A stretch of 63,121 nucleotides of DNA. Source: Oscillospiraceae bacterium (GTDB lineage Bacteria; Bacillota; Clostridia; Oscillospirales; Oscillospiraceae). Below the pieces are notes generated by a model that saw only the letters and a program-made list of their open reading frames with translations, did not search any database and had not been told where the DNA came from. Below are positions 5,398-14,119 of this stretch, piece after piece; within the stretch, counting starts at the first letter, position 1, and each line of letters opens with the position of its first letter. A program made the translations under genes and the position numbers. The stretch lies in contig JAILNC010000005.1 in NCBI GenBank assembly GCA_024691985.1, positions 1-63,121 on the forward strand, written 5' to 3'.

Positions 5398-6270
5398 TCA
5401 AAACAGGGTGAGCTGCTCATGCTTTTCGGGCAGCTCGCGCAGATAGGCGAAGCACTCGTCCGGGGTGGACAGGATGCCGTTTGCCCTGCAGGTGCTTTGA
5501 AACAGCTTCATCAGTTCCGCCTCGTGCGGGCTCGGCAGCTCATAGGCGTCCCCGTAGGTCGAAATGTACTTCTCCTTCAGTCCCGGGAAATGCCTGTCCA
5601 GCGCGGCGTAATAGTATTCCCGGTCGCCCTCCCGGAGCGTCAGGCCCATCCCGAAGCAGAGGATCCCCTTCACGCCGACGCGGATGCAGGCGTCCAGAAT
5701 GGCCCGGATGTTCTCCTCCGTGTCGTTGAGAAAGGGCAGGATCGGCGAAAGCCAGACGACGGTGGGGATGCCCCGCCTCTGCAGCTCCGCCAGCACCTCG
5801 ACGCGGCGCTTCGTATTGCAGACGTTTGGCTCGACGATGCCGCACAGCGTATCGTCCCAGGTGGTCAGCGTGATCTGGACGACGCATTTGGCGTTCCGGT
5901 TGATCTCGTCCAGCAGGTCGATGTCCCGGAGTATCCGGTCCGATTTTGTCTGGATCGCGGCGCCGAAGCCGTGGCGCAGAATGATCTCCAGACACTGCCG
6001 GGTCAGCCGGAGCTCTTCCTCGCAGTGCATATACGGGTCCGACATGGCCCCGGTCCCGATCATGCAGGCTTTCCGTTTGGACGCGAGCGCCTTCTCCAGC
6101 AGCGCGGGGGCGTTGCGCTTTACCTCGACATCCTCAAAGGGGTGGGTGAAGCGGTAGCATTTGCTTCGGCTGTCGCAGTAGATGCAGCCGTGCGTACAGC
6201 CCCGATAGATGTTCATGCCGTAATAGCCGCGGCCCCCGGTCAGCAGCCCTTTTGCCTCGACAAAGTGCAT
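5398..6270 (-). CDS. radical SAM protein, SPL-like family
   Basis: A 290-residue cytoplasmic protein with the radical SAM cluster motif C-x3-C-x2-C in 'RGCTHGCIYCD' (around residues 24-33), followed by 'GTGAMSDPYMHCEEELRLTR' and 'IQTKSDRILRD', as in the SPL family of small radical SAM proteins related to spore photoproduct lyase. It lacks the C-terminal features of true SplB, so repair of spore photoproduct is not claimed. ATG at 6270 follows GGAGGAG. It ends upstream of the duplicated spoVT leader. The substrate is unknown. Confidence 0.82.
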   Translation of the reverse strand: MHFVEAKGLLTGGRGYYGMNIYRGCTHGCIYCDSRSKCYRFTHPFEDVEVKRNAPALLEKALASKRKACMIGTGAMSDPYMHCEEELRLTRQCLEIILRHGFGAAIQTKSDRILRDIDLLDEINRNAKCVVQITLTTWDDTLCGIVEPNVCNTKRRVEVLAELQRRGIPTVVWLSPILPFLNDTEENIRAILDACIRVGVKGILCFGMGLTLREGDREYYYAALDRHFPGLKEKYISTYGDAYELPSPHEAELMKLFQSTCRANGILSTPDECFAYLRELPEKHEQLTLF

Positions 6271-6426
6271 ATCGCGCTCCTCCGCGTGTGAAAGCGTTTT
6301 TCCCGGAGAGACCGGACCGGCGCTTTTCCATGCGCAGGCCTCTCCCCCTTTTCACATTGTAACCGCAGGCGAAAAAATGTCAAACGAAAAAGAACGCTGC
6401 GCGCACATTTGGGCCGCCTGCATCGA

Positions 6427-6456
6427 TTGACGGGCTTGTGCCGGATGTGGTATAAT
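6427..6456 (+). promoter_or_regulatory. sigma-A promoter of the GT4 gene
   Basis: TTGACG (6427-6432) and TATAAT (6451-6456) are separated by 18 bp. The predicted start leaves a leader of about 60 nt before the ATG at 6524. Confidence 0.8.
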
Positions 6457-6523
6457 CAATTAGTTGATTATCGTATCTGTACCGCCTGTGCAGAGATACA
6501 TCTGCGCCGGGGAAGGAGAAACC

Positions 6524-7684
6524 ATGCGCATTGTCCATATCAGTTTGACCGGGACCGTCACCGACGGGCTCGGCTTCAATGAGAATCTCCTGTCCAAATA
6601 TCATGTGAAGCTCGGGCACGAGGTCTACCTGATCGGACCCATGTGGCACCGAAACGGAAAGGGCGCCGCCGAGCCGTTCCGGGAAACCGACTATATCAAT
6701 GCGGACGGCGTCCATATGATCCGGCTCCCCATGCGCGGGCGGGACGATATGCGCAGAAAATTCAAGCGCTTTTCCGGGCTCGACAAGGCGCTTGACGAGA
6801 TCCGGCCGGATCTTATATTCATTCACGGCTGCGCATTCGCGGATGTGCCGACGATCGTGCGCTATCTGAAAAAGCATCCGGAGGTCCGGGCTTTTGCCGA
6901 CAACCACGCCGATTATTCAAACAGCGCGACCACCTGGCTCTCCAAAAACGTTCTGCACCGGATCATCTGGCGCCGCTGTGCGCGCTCGCTGATCCCCGTG
7001 GTGGAAAAATTCTACGGCGTCCTGCCGGCGCGCGTGGATTTCATTGAGGAGCTCTACGGGCTCCCCGCCGAGAAATGCGAGTATCTCCCGATGGGGGCCG
7101 ACGACGAGTACGTCGAGGCCGCGGGGACCGCGGAGAGCATCGCCGCCGTCAGGCAGGAATACGGCATTGCCGAAGATGATTTTCTCATCGTCACCGGCGG
7201 GAAGATCAACCCCTCGAAGAAGCAGACGCTCGAGCTGATGAAGGCGGTGCGGGAGATCGAAGATCCGGCGCTTCGTCTGATCGTCTTCGGCTCCGTCAAC
7301 AAGGTATTGAAAGAAGATTTTCATGCGCTCGTCGACGGACAGAAGGTCCAGTATATCGGCTGGCAGCAGCCCTTTGAGACCTACCGGCTCTTTGCCGCCG
7401 CGGATCTCGCCGTCTTTCCCGGCCGCCATTCCGTCTTCTGGGAGCAGGTGACCGGTCAGGGCATCCCGATGCTGATAAAGGATTGGCCGGGGACGCACCA
7501 TGTCGATGTGGGCGGGAATGTCCGGTTCCTGACCGAGGACAGCGCCGCGGAGATCCGCGCCGTGATCGAGCATCTGCGCTCGCATCCCGAGGAATACGAG
7601 GCGATGCGGCAGGCCGCCCGGGAAAACGGGATGCGCTTCTTCTCCTGCCGCAACATCGCCGAGCGCGCCATCCGCGAGACCTGA
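6524..7684 (+). CDS. glycosyltransferase family 4 (GT-B fold)
   Basis: A 386-residue cytosolic enzyme. The N-terminal half starts with 'MRIVHISLTGTVTDGLGFNE' and ends near residue 190; the C-terminal nucleotide-sugar binding half has 'FLIVTGGKINPSKKQTLEL' and a late acidic motif ('GRHSVFWEQVTGQGIPM') in the place of the usual E-x7-E. ATG at 6524 follows GGAAGGAG; the frame opens 60 bases earlier without support. It has its own promoter and terminator and converges on the minus-strand glycan genes, so it is likely part of the same surface-glycan pathway. Donor and acceptor are unknown. Confidence 0.82.
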   Translation: MRIVHISLTGTVTDGLGFNENLLSKYHVKLGHEVYLIGPMWHRNGKGAAEPFRETDYINADGVHMIRLPMRGRDDMRRKFKRFSGLDKALDEIRPDLIFIHGCAFADVPTIVRYLKKHPEVRAFADNHADYSNSATTWLSKNVLHRIIWRRCARSLIPVVEKFYGVLPARVDFIEELYGLPAEKCEYLPMGADDEYVEAAGTAESIAAVRQEYGIAEDDFLIVTGGKINPSKKQTLELMKAVREIEDPALRLIVFGSVNKVLKEDFHALVDGQKVQYIGWQQPFETYRLFAAADLAVFPGRHSVFWEQVTGQGIPMLIKDWPGTHHVDVGGNVRFLTEDSAAEIRAVIEHLRSHPEEYEAMRQAARENGMRFFSCRNIAERAIRET

Positions 7685-7703
7685 CATGTTTATCTGCCGA
7701 CAC

Positions 7704-7739
7704 AAAACCCCTCAATTCCGTGAGAATTGAGGGGTTTTT
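7704..7739. terminator. bidirectional terminator
   Basis: CCCCTCAATTC/GAATTGAGGGG with a 5-base loop is flanked by AAAA on the left and TTTTT on the right, so it can end transcripts from both the plus-strand GT4 gene and the minus-strand glycan operon. Confidence 0.9.
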
Positions 7740-7743
7740 GCTG

Positions 7744-8979
7744 TCAGCTTTTCTTATGCCCGTTCCGGCAGGCGTTTCGCAGCTCGGCCACATAGCTTTC
7801 GACGCAGGCCTCCCGGGAGGCCGTCGCCATCGCGTAGCCGCGGATGTCCGCTTTCTGTTCGTCCCTGCTCTGCCGGGCGTTCAGGATCGCCTCGGCCAGC
7901 CTGTGCGGGTCTCCGGGCTCGACGCACCAGCCCGCGCGGGATTCCCGGAGGACGTCGGCCAGATCGCTGTCCGTATCGAAGGACGCGATGATCGGGGTGT
8001 TGCAGGCCATGATGCTCCAGGTCTTGCTGGGCAGACCGGCGCCGCCGGTCCCGGGCCTGCAGGTGATCAGGGCCGCGTCGCCCAGGCTGTACACCTCGGG
8101 CACCCGCTCCTGCGGGAGAAGCCCTGTGACCAGTATGTTTTTCAGAGGGGCGGCTTTCTTTTTGATCTCCTCAAATTTGCTGCCGCCGCCGAAGAGCACG
8201 AAGCGGAGATCTTCGATCGGGGCGAGCTCTTGCGCGGCCTCCACGATCACCTCCGCGCCCTGGGCTTCTCCGAGGTTCCCGGCGTACACGACCACGAAGT
8301 CGGAGCGTGAAAGGCCGAGCTCGTCGAACAGCGGGTTTTCAGCCCGGGCAACCGGCGCGACGGCGTCCAGATCCACCCAGTTTGAGACGACGCAGAGCTT
8401 GTCCTCCGGGACGCCCTTCGCCAGGAGATTGCGTTTGAAGCCCTCGCTGATGACGATGATCCGCTCCGCATGGCGGTAGGTGAAATCCTCGATCCGCCTG
8501 CCGAGCTTCCAGACCGGGCTCCCCTCCCGGGTCAGCCCGGCGTTGACCAGAGAGTCCGGAAAAACGTCCTGCAGATTGTAAACGAAGGGCACATGCAGCC
8601 TTTTTGCCACTTTTCCGGCTATCCAACCCTGTGTCGGCGGCGTGCTGACGGCAAACACCGCGTCGACGTTCTTCACCTTCCTGCCGAGGCGGAACGACTG
8701 CGCATTGCACCAGAAGTAGCGCAGGGCCCGCAGCAGGACGGCCGTTCCCTCCTGCGGGGCCCGGAAGCGCCGGACGCGGACATGCCCGTCAAAGAGCAGC
8801 TCCTCTCTCCTGTGCTTGTATTCTCTCGCCGTCTCCGGGCTGATCCCCCGGGTGGGAAGCGGGCAGAGGATCTCGACGTCAAAGCCGGCTTCGACCAGCC
8901 CCGCCAGCAGGTCGCGCTCCATATGGGTATAGGCGATCTGCTCCGGCTCGAAATAGGCGTCCAGAAACAGTACTTTCAT
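7744..8979 (-). CDS. glycosyltransferase family 4 (WbuB-like)
   Basis: A 411-residue GT-B enzyme. Residues 1-190 form the acceptor half ('MKVLFLDAYFEPEQIAYTHM', 'PPTQGWIAGK'). The C-terminal half has 'FVVVYAGNLGEAQGAEVIVE' and 'SKTWSIMACNTPIIASFD', as in WbuB/WbuB-like transferases that often add N-acetyl-L-fucosamine in surface polysaccharides. That substrate would fit the UDP-FucNAc genes at 14731-18132, but it is only an inference. The start overlaps the stop of the upstream GNAT gene by four bases (ATGA); it is the last gene of the operon starting at 12435. Confidence 0.85.
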   Translation of the reverse strand: MKVLFLDAYFEPEQIAYTHMERDLLAGLVEAGFDVEILCPLPTRGISPETAREYKHRREELLFDGHVRVRRFRAPQEGTAVLLRALRYFWCNAQSFRLGRKVKNVDAVFAVSTPPTQGWIAGKVAKRLHVPFVYNLQDVFPDSLVNAGLTREGSPVWKLGRRIEDFTYRHAERIIVISEGFKRNLLAKGVPEDKLCVVSNWVDLDAVAPVARAENPLFDELGLSRSDFVVVYAGNLGEAQGAEVIVEAAQELAPIEDLRFVLFGGGSKFEEIKKKAAPLKNILVTGLLPQERVPEVYSLGDAALITCRPGTGGAGLPSKTWSIMACNTPIIASFDTDSDLADVLRESRAGWCVEPGDPHRLAEAILNARQSRDEQKADIRGYAMATASREACVESYVAELRNACRNGHKKS

Positions 8980-9593
8980 ACCGCCGCCTCCGGCGCATAG
9001 CGATACTCGTTCATGCGTCTGCCCTCGGCGGTCGTGTACGTCCGGGCCAGCATGAAGCCGTTTTTCAGATAGAAGCGGTTCGCGCCCTCGTTGTTGTCCG
9101 CGTCGGTCTCAAGATTGATATAGGCATATTCGGAAAAGTCCGTAGCCTCCTTCAGCCGGCCGATCAGCTTCGAGCCGATGCCGCGGCCCTCCGCCGCGGG
9201 GTCGACGCAGATGGAGGACAGCTCCACATAGCGCTCGGTCTTGACAACGGAATCGCTCTTCCTGAAGGCGCCCAGAAGGCGCTTTGTGAACGAGGGGTGG
9301 CGGAGCACGGCGAGCAGCGAGCAGAACGCGAATTCCACGATATGATGGCGGATCAGATTCCGGTAAAATCCGGGATAGTCCCTTGACCAGGCGAGAAAGC
9401 CGCAGACGCTCCCGTCCTCCTCCGCCAGAAGGATCCCGGAGTCCGGGTCCTTGAGGTAGCAGGCATAGAGCGTCTTCAGAAACGGCAGCCCGAGCTGCGT
9501 CAGAAAAAAGGTCGGAAAGGCCCTGCGGTGCAGCGCGGCGATCTCCGCGACGCGCTTCGGATCGGCCGTCTCCAATTCCCGGATGGTCAGCAA
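8976..9593 (-). CDS. GNAT-family N-acetyltransferase
   Basis: A 205-residue protein with the GNAT core: the acetyl-CoA binding loop 'CVDPAAEGRGIGSKLI' (around residues 130-145) and 'INLETDADNNEGANRFYLKN' near the C-terminus. The start is a TTG at 9593 behind GGAGGAGAGGA. It lies between the phosphoglycosyl transferase and the GT4 genes. In the same operon as a sugar aminotransferase it may acetylate the amino sugar made there, as PglD does with PglE, though it belongs to a different fold family from PglD. Function in detail is inferred. Confidence 0.8.
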   Translation of the reverse strand: MLTIRELETADPKRVAEIAALHRRAFPTFFLTQLGLPFLKTLYACYLKDPDSGILLAEEDGSVCGFLAWSRDYPGFYRNLIRHHIVEFAFCSLLAVLRHPSFTKRLLGAFRKSDSVVKTERYVELSSICVDPAAEGRGIGSKLIGRLKEATDFSEYAYINLETDADNNEGANRFYLKNGFMLARTYTTAEGRRMNEYRYAPEAAV

Positions 9594-9614
9594 GTCCTCT
9601 CCTCCTCCCTGTCG

Positions 9615-10298
9615 TTATTTCAGCACAGCGAACACGGTCCTGACCATGGTCGAGAGCTCCCGCGCCAGGCTGAAACGCCGGATATCCTCCAGATTATAGG
9701 CCATCTTCTCCGGCAGGATCTTTTCCACATAGGTCCTGTCCGCATCCTCCGCAGCGCTCAGGAGCTTTTCCTCGTCCTTGTAGCGGATGCTGGCCTCGCT
9801 GGTGATGCCCGCGGGCATCAGGAGCGTCGCGTAATACTCGGGCCGGTAGCGCTCCACATAGCGCACGGCCTCCGGCCTCGTGCCGACGAAGCTCATGTCC
9901 CCCTTCAGCACGTCGAGCAGCTGCGGCAGCTCGTCCAGCCGGTGGGAGCGGAGCTTCGCGCCGACTTTTGTGATGCGGCTGTCGTTGCCGACGGTCACGG
10001 CGGTGCCGATCTTGTCGGCGTTGCTCACCATGGTGCGGAACTTGTGGATTTTGAAATGCCTGCCGCAGGTGGTCACGCGCTCCTGCCGGTAGAAGACCGG
10101 GCCCTCGGAATCGCGCTTGACCATGACCGCGATCACCGCCATGGGCGGCGAGAGCAGGACGAGCAGCACGGAGGCGGCCGCGACGTCAAAGACGCGCTTG
10201 ACGGCAAGCTGTCCGCGCTTTTTGTCCAGGGCCTCCCAATAGGGTCTGACCTCCCCGCAGCGCATGAAATCGGGGAGCTCCTCCCATCGTTTCAGCAT
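9615..10298 (-). CDS. bacterial sugar transferase (phosphoglycosyl transferase, PglC/WcaJ type)
   Basis: A 227-residue monotopic membrane enzyme of the PF02397 family. It has one hydrophobic hairpin ('FDVAAASVLLVLLSPPMAVI', residues 37-56) and the catalytic signatures 'FKIHKFRTM', 'DELPQLLDVLKGDMSFVG' and 'TRPE'. It transfers sugar-1-phosphate to undecaprenyl phosphate, the first committed step of a lipid-linked glycan. It lacks the four-helix and nucleotide-binding N-terminal half of WbaP-type enzymes; notably, that half is found fused to the aminotransferase encoded immediately upstream. Its ATG lies one base beyond the preceding stop codon. Confidence 0.9.
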   Translation of the reverse strand: MLKRWEELPDFMRCGEVRPYWEALDKKRGQLAVKRVFDVAAASVLLVLLSPPMAVIAVMVKRDSEGPVFYRQERVTTCGRHFKIHKFRTMVSNADKIGTAVTVGNDSRITKVGAKLRSHRLDELPQLLDVLKGDMSFVGTRPEAVRYVERYRPEYYATLLMPAGITSEASIRYKDEEKLLSAAEDADRTYVEKILPEKMAYNLEDIRRFSLARELSTMVRTVFAVLK

Positions 10299-10299
10299 C

Positions 10300-12435
10300 T
10301 TACGCCCTCATCTCCCGGTAGACGGCCTTCACCGTCTCACACACATAGTCCACATCCTCATCGCTCAGCAGGGTATGCAAGGGCAGGGTGACCAGATTGT
10401 GATAGTAGTCGTAGGTGTTGGGGAAGTCCGCGATGTCCCAGCCCATCGAGCGGTAGGCTGTCATCATGGGCAGGGGCTTGTAGTGGACGTTTGCCGAGAC
10501 GCCGCGGGCGACCAGCTTCTCGATGAAGCTGTTGCGCTGCTCGGCCGAAAAGCCCGGCAGGCGGATCAGGAAGAGGTGGTTGGAGCTGTCCATCCCCTCC
10601 ACGTGGTGTACCAGATGGGAGATCCCCAGCTCGTCACAGACCGCGCAGTATTTTTTCAGGATCTCCACGCGGCGCTCCAGCAGGCCGGGATAGCGGTCGA
10701 GCTGGCGCAGGCCGATGGCCGCCATGATGTCGGTCATGTTGCACTTGTACCAGGGGCCGATGATGTCGTACTCCCAGGAGCCGCCCTTGCTCTTCGCGAG
10801 CGCGTCCTTGTTCTGGCCGTGCAGGGACAGAAGCTGATAGAACTTGTAGATCTCCGCGTTGTCGACGCCCTCGATCGGTTTCCAGGTGCTGGCGCCGCCC
10901 TCGGCGGTCGTGAAGTTCTTCACGGCGTGGAAGCTGAAATCCGTAAAGTCCGCAATGGCGCCGCAGTACGTCTTTTTGCCCCGGAAGACGCGGGAGGCGC
11001 CGAGGGCGTGGGCGCTGTCGGCGACGACCGCGGCGCGGCCGAGCGCCTTCTGGATGCGGGAGGACAGGTCGCCGAGCGGCGTGCCGTCGGACTCCAGCGG
11101 GGTAAAGAGGCCGCGCTTTCTCTCGACGATCTCGAAGACGCGGTCGTAGTCGCAGACGATGCCGCCGAGATCCACCGTGACGACAGCCTTGGTCTTCGGG
11201 CCGATCGCCGCCTCGAGCTTGTCGTAGTCCATCTCCGGCAGATGCGTGGCCGGATCGCCGTCCTTCTGGATGTCGACGAATTTCAGCGTCGCGCCGCAGT
11301 GGACCGCCGAGCTCGCGCTGGCCGTATAGGTATAGGCCGGGACGATGACCTCGTCCCCCTCGCGGATGCCGAGGATGCGGAAGTTCAGCTCCTCGGAGGC
11401 GGTGGCGGAATTCAGGCAGACGACGCGGTTGCTCCAGCGCCCGGACTCCTGTTCGGTGTCGACGTCGGCCCTGCCGGTCTCGATGTAGGCGGCGAGCCTT
11501 CTCTCGAGCAGCTTGGTCCGCGGGCCGGTCGTGATCCAGCCGCTGCGCAGCGCCTCGACGACCTCGCCGATCTCGCGCTCCGTGATGTCCGGCGGGCTGA
11601 AGGGGATGATATGCTTGTCCCCGTGCGACTTCCTCGGTCGCTCAGGGGAGAGCGTCAGGTTCTCGCTCTCGTAAAACTGCGGGCCGTAGTTGATCAGGTC
11701 GATGCCGCGGCTCCGGCAGACCTCCTGCAGCTTTTCCCGGAGCTCCGGCTGCAGCAGGGGGTCGGCGACGAACACGGCCTTGACCGCGTAGCCGTCCACC
11801 GCCTCCTCGGCCTTGTCCATCCCGCCGACGAGCGGGATGCCGTTGAGCTTCACGCCGTAGCTCTCGCTCTTGCTGTCGAGCACGCAGACCGGCCGGTAGA
11901 CGAGATCGTCCTCGAGATAGCGGATGATCCGCCGGCCGTTCTCGCCCGCGCCGACGATCATGACATTGACCGTCGCCGCGTTGCGCGCCTTGTTGATCCG
12001 CGAGACCTCCGCCGTGACGAGGCGGTAGGAAAAGCGGCTCGCACAGATCAGAAGCAGCTGGAACACAGCGCCCAGGGCATAGTAGGTAAAGGGCATGAGG
12101 CGGATGAAAAAGGCCGTGCCGACGATATGGAACAGGCAGGTGATGAGGCTTGCCATCAGCACGCGGTTCAGATCGCTCAGCCCGGCATAGCGCCACATGC
12201 CGTTGTAGAGCTTGAGGAAGGCGAAGACGGCGATGCAGAACAGCGTATACCAGGGCGCGAAGCGGTAAAAGGTCGCGAAGAACACCTCCGCCCCCGCCAC
12301 GAGCCTGTGGTTGTTGGTCATTCGGATATACAGCGCAAAATAGTAGGCGAGGTTGATCGAGCAGACGTCAAGCAGGACCAGGACCAGTCTCTGCGTCCAT
12401 CGCCGGATAATCTCGTTTCGCTTTTCCTTCTCCAC
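10300..12435 (-). CDS. fusion: CapD/WbaP-type membrane and nucleotide-binding domain + DegT/DnrJ aminotransferase
   Basis: A 711-residue two-part protein. Residues about 1-130 hold four membrane helices ('LVLVLLDVCSINLAYYFALY', 'WYTLFCIAVFAFLKLY', two more). Residues about 145-265 are a CoA_binding_3-type Rossmann domain ('NVMIVGAGENGRRIIRYLED'). These two domains normally precede a dehydratase in CapD/PglF or a sugar transferase in WbaP. Here they are followed from about residue 280 by a DegT/DnrJ/EryC1/StrS aminotransferase with 'IVPAYTYTASASSAVHCGA', the PLP lysine in 'FSFHAVKNFTTAEGG' and 'HVEGMDSSNHLFLIRLPG'. No dehydratase domain is present. The start is chosen as GTG at 12435, behind AAAGGGG; an open frame up to 12477 has no site. 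It heads the operon, with a promoter at 12509-12537. Confidence 0.85.
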   Translation of the reverse strand: MEKEKRNEIIRRWTQRLVLVLLDVCSINLAYYFALYIRMTNNHRLVAGAEVFFATFYRFAPWYTLFCIAVFAFLKLYNGMWRYAGLSDLNRVLMASLITCLFHIVGTAFFIRLMPFTYYALGAVFQLLLICASRFSYRLVTAEVSRINKARNAATVNVMIVGAGENGRRIIRYLEDDLVYRPVCVLDSKSESYGVKLNGIPLVGGMDKAEEAVDGYAVKAVFVADPLLQPELREKLQEVCRSRGIDLINYGPQFYESENLTLSPERPRKSHGDKHIIPFSPPDITEREIGEVVEALRSGWITTGPRTKLLERRLAAYIETGRADVDTEQESGRWSNRVVCLNSATASEELNFRILGIREGDEVIVPAYTYTASASSAVHCGATLKFVDIQKDGDPATHLPEMDYDKLEAAIGPKTKAVVTVDLGGIVCDYDRVFEIVERKRGLFTPLESDGTPLGDLSSRIQKALGRAAVVADSAHALGASRVFRGKKTYCGAIADFTDFSFHAVKNFTTAEGGASTWKPIEGVDNAEIYKFYQLLSLHGQNKDALAKSKGGSWEYDIIGPWYKCNMTDIMAAIGLRQLDRYPGLLERRVEILKKYCAVCDELGISHLVHHVEGMDSSNHLFLIRLPGFSAEQRNSFIEKLVARGVSANVHYKPLPMMTAYRSMGWDIADFPNTYDYYHNLVTLPLHTLLSDEDVDYVCETVKAVYREMRA

Positions 12436-12508
12436 CGTGGTGTTCCCCTTTCCCGCTCTGCCCGCGCGCAGATACAAAACGCGCTCATCTCATTCCGTCT
12501 ATTTTGTT

Positions 12509-12537
12509 ATTGTACACGATTTGCCCCCGTGATGCAA
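12509..12537 (-). promoter_or_regulatory. promoter of glycan operon A
   Basis: On the minus strand TTGCAT and TACAAT are separated by exactly 17 bp, about 70 bp ahead of the GTG start at 12435. It is the only good promoter before the four-gene run down to 7744. Confidence 0.8.
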
Positions 12538-12702
12538 CAGGAAAGACCGCAAAAAGTGTATCTGTGCGAAACGAAACGCGCCTGCCTGTCTGTTTTCACC
12601 GCCGCTGTGCGCTTTTCGCTTTTCAAACGGGCGGCGCTGTGCTATACTTTATTATCATCACTGCCGCGTGCGGCGTCTGAGAAACAGAGGATTCTTTGTC
12701 AC

Positions 12703-13461
12703 ATGGTCAAATATTTCAGCATCAATGCCGAGGGCTGCAGCATCCGCTGCAAGCTGTATACAGGCGATCCCGCCGGGGTCCGGAGCGTCATCCTCTTCGG
12801 GCACGGCTTCGGCGGTCACAAGGACAACAAGGCGGCCGAGCGCTTTGCCGGGCGTGTGCTCGAAAAAAACAAAGGCGTCGCCGTCGTGACCTTCGACTGG
12901 CCCTGCCACGGCGACGACGTGCGCAAAGCGCTGCGGCTGGAGGACTGCGACATGTATCTGCGTCTGGTCCTCGCGCATATCCGGGACAGATTCGCTTCGC
13001 CGACCGTGTTCGCCTACGCAGTCAGCTTCGGCGCCTACCTGTTTTTGAAATACATCTCCGAAAACGGGGACCCCTTCGCCAAGACGGCGCTGCGCTGCCC
13101 GGCGGTTAAGATGTACGAGGTGCTCACGTCCGCCATCATGACGGACGAGGTCCGGGAAAAGCTGCGCAGGGGGAAGAGCGCGCCCGTCGGCTTTGACCGG
13201 AAGATCGAGATCGACAGGGCCTTTCTGGACAGTCTGGAGCAGGCGGACGTCTCGCAGCGCGATTTCCTGCCGTATGCGGACGAGCTGCTGATCCTGCAGG
13301 GCACGAAGGACGAGATCGTCCCCTTCTCCACGGTCAGGGACTTTGCGGAGGAGAACGTGATCGAGTTCGTGCCGGTCGAGGGCGCCGATCACCGCTTTCT
13401 GGACCCGGCGAAGATGGATTTTGCCAACGCGCAGATCCTTTCGTTTTTCGGCTTGAAGTAG
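12703..13461 (+). CDS. alpha/beta hydrolase
   Basis: A 252-residue cytosolic hydrolase. The oxyanion region is 'ILFGHGFGGHKDNK'; the likely nucleophile is Ser in 'VFAYAVSFGAYL', where Ala replaces the first Gly of the usual G-x-S-x-G elbow; the acid is Asp in 'LQGTKDEIVPF' and the base His in 'GADHRFLD'. The length and layout match serine aminopeptidase S33/esterase-like proteins. A TATACT box at 12643 with a weak -35 may serve it. Only a weak Shine-Dalgarno (AGAGG) precedes the ATG. A second, unrelated-looking alpha/beta hydrolase follows 35 bases downstream. Substrate unknown. Confidence 0.75.
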   Translation: MVKYFSINAEGCSIRCKLYTGDPAGVRSVILFGHGFGGHKDNKAAERFAGRVLEKNKGVAVVTFDWPCHGDDVRKALRLEDCDMYLRLVLAHIRDRFASPTVFAYAVSFGAYLFLKYISENGDPFAKTALRCPAVKMYEVLTSAIMTDEVREKLRRGKSAPVGFDRKIEIDRAFLDSLEQADVSQRDFLPYADELLILQGTKDEIVPFSTVRDFAEENVIEFVPVEGADHRFLDPAKMDFANAQILSFFGLK

Positions 13462-13495
13462 CTGCGCGGGCGGCAGAAAAAAGGAGGCGGACCCC

Positions 13496-14059
13496 ATGGC
13501 GAAGCTGGCGGTGTTTTTCCCGGGCATAGGCTATACGGTCGACAAGCCCCTGCTGTATTACAGCCGGAAGCTCGCGGCGGCGCGGGACTATGAGATCCGG
13601 CTGCTGCCCTACGGCGGTTTCCCGCCGAAGATCAAGGGCGACCGGGCGCGCATGGCGGAGAGCGCCGCGCTCGCGTACAGGCAGGCGGAGGATATGCTGG
13701 CCGATCTCGATCTGCGGGCGTATGAGGCGCTTTTGTTCGTCGGCAAGAGCATCGGGACGGTCGCCGCCGCGAAGCTCGCCGCGGCGCACGGCGTGACGGA
13801 GCGGGCTCGCTTTGTGCTGTACACGCCGCTGGAGGAGACCTTCACCTTCCCGCTCGGACAGACGATCGTCTTCACCGGCGGGGCCGACCCCTGGGTCGGC
13901 GGGGCGGAGAACAGGATCCCCGGGCTCTGCGCAGCGCGCGGCATCCCCTGCCATGTCATCCCGGACGCGAACCATTCGCTGGAGTGCGGGGACGTGCGGA
14001 CCGATCTGAAAAATCTGCGGGCCGTCATGAAGGAGACGGAACGCTTTCTCGAACCGTAA
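13496..14059 (+). CDS. small alpha/beta hydrolase-like protein
   Basis: A 187-residue protein with the nucleophile elbow in 'LLFVGKSIGTVAAAK' (Gly-Lys-Ser-Ile-Gly), a central 'IVFTGGADPWVGG' strand-Asp loop and a C-terminal 'IPDANHSLE' carrying the probable His. This matches the short KANL3/Tex30-like group of alpha/beta hydrolases. ATG at 13496 follows AAAGGAGG. It is transcribed with the hydrolase at 12703 and followed by a strong terminator. Substrate unknown. Confidence 0.72.
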   Translation: MAKLAVFFPGIGYTVDKPLLYYSRKLAAARDYEIRLLPYGGFPPKIKGDRARMAESAALAYRQAEDMLADLDLRAYEALLFVGKSIGTVAAAKLAAAHGVTERARFVLYTPLEETFTFPLGQTIVFTGGADPWVGGAENRIPGLCAARGIPCHVIPDANHSLECGDVRTDLKNLRAVMKETERFLEP

Positions 14060-14075
14060 GGAGCCACAACGAATC

Positions 14076-14119
14076 GACAGCCGGTTGAAAAACCGGCTGT
14101 CTGTTTGTTTTATTTTTTG
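14076..14119 (+). terminator. terminator of the hydrolase pair
   Basis: GACAGCCGGTT/AACCGGCTGTC with a GAAA tetraloop is followed by a long T-rich tail that overlaps the stop of the convergent gene at 14110. Confidence 0.9.

Noticed and set aside
5398-6270. True spore photoproduct lyase (splB)
   Set aside because: The protein is shorter and belongs to the broader SPL-like radical SAM group; features specific to SplB's C-terminus are missing.
10264-12702. Plus-strand frame continuing upstream of the alpha/beta hydrolase
   Set aside because: It is the shadow of the aminotransferase fusion. Only the part from the ATG at 12703 encodes the hydrolase.
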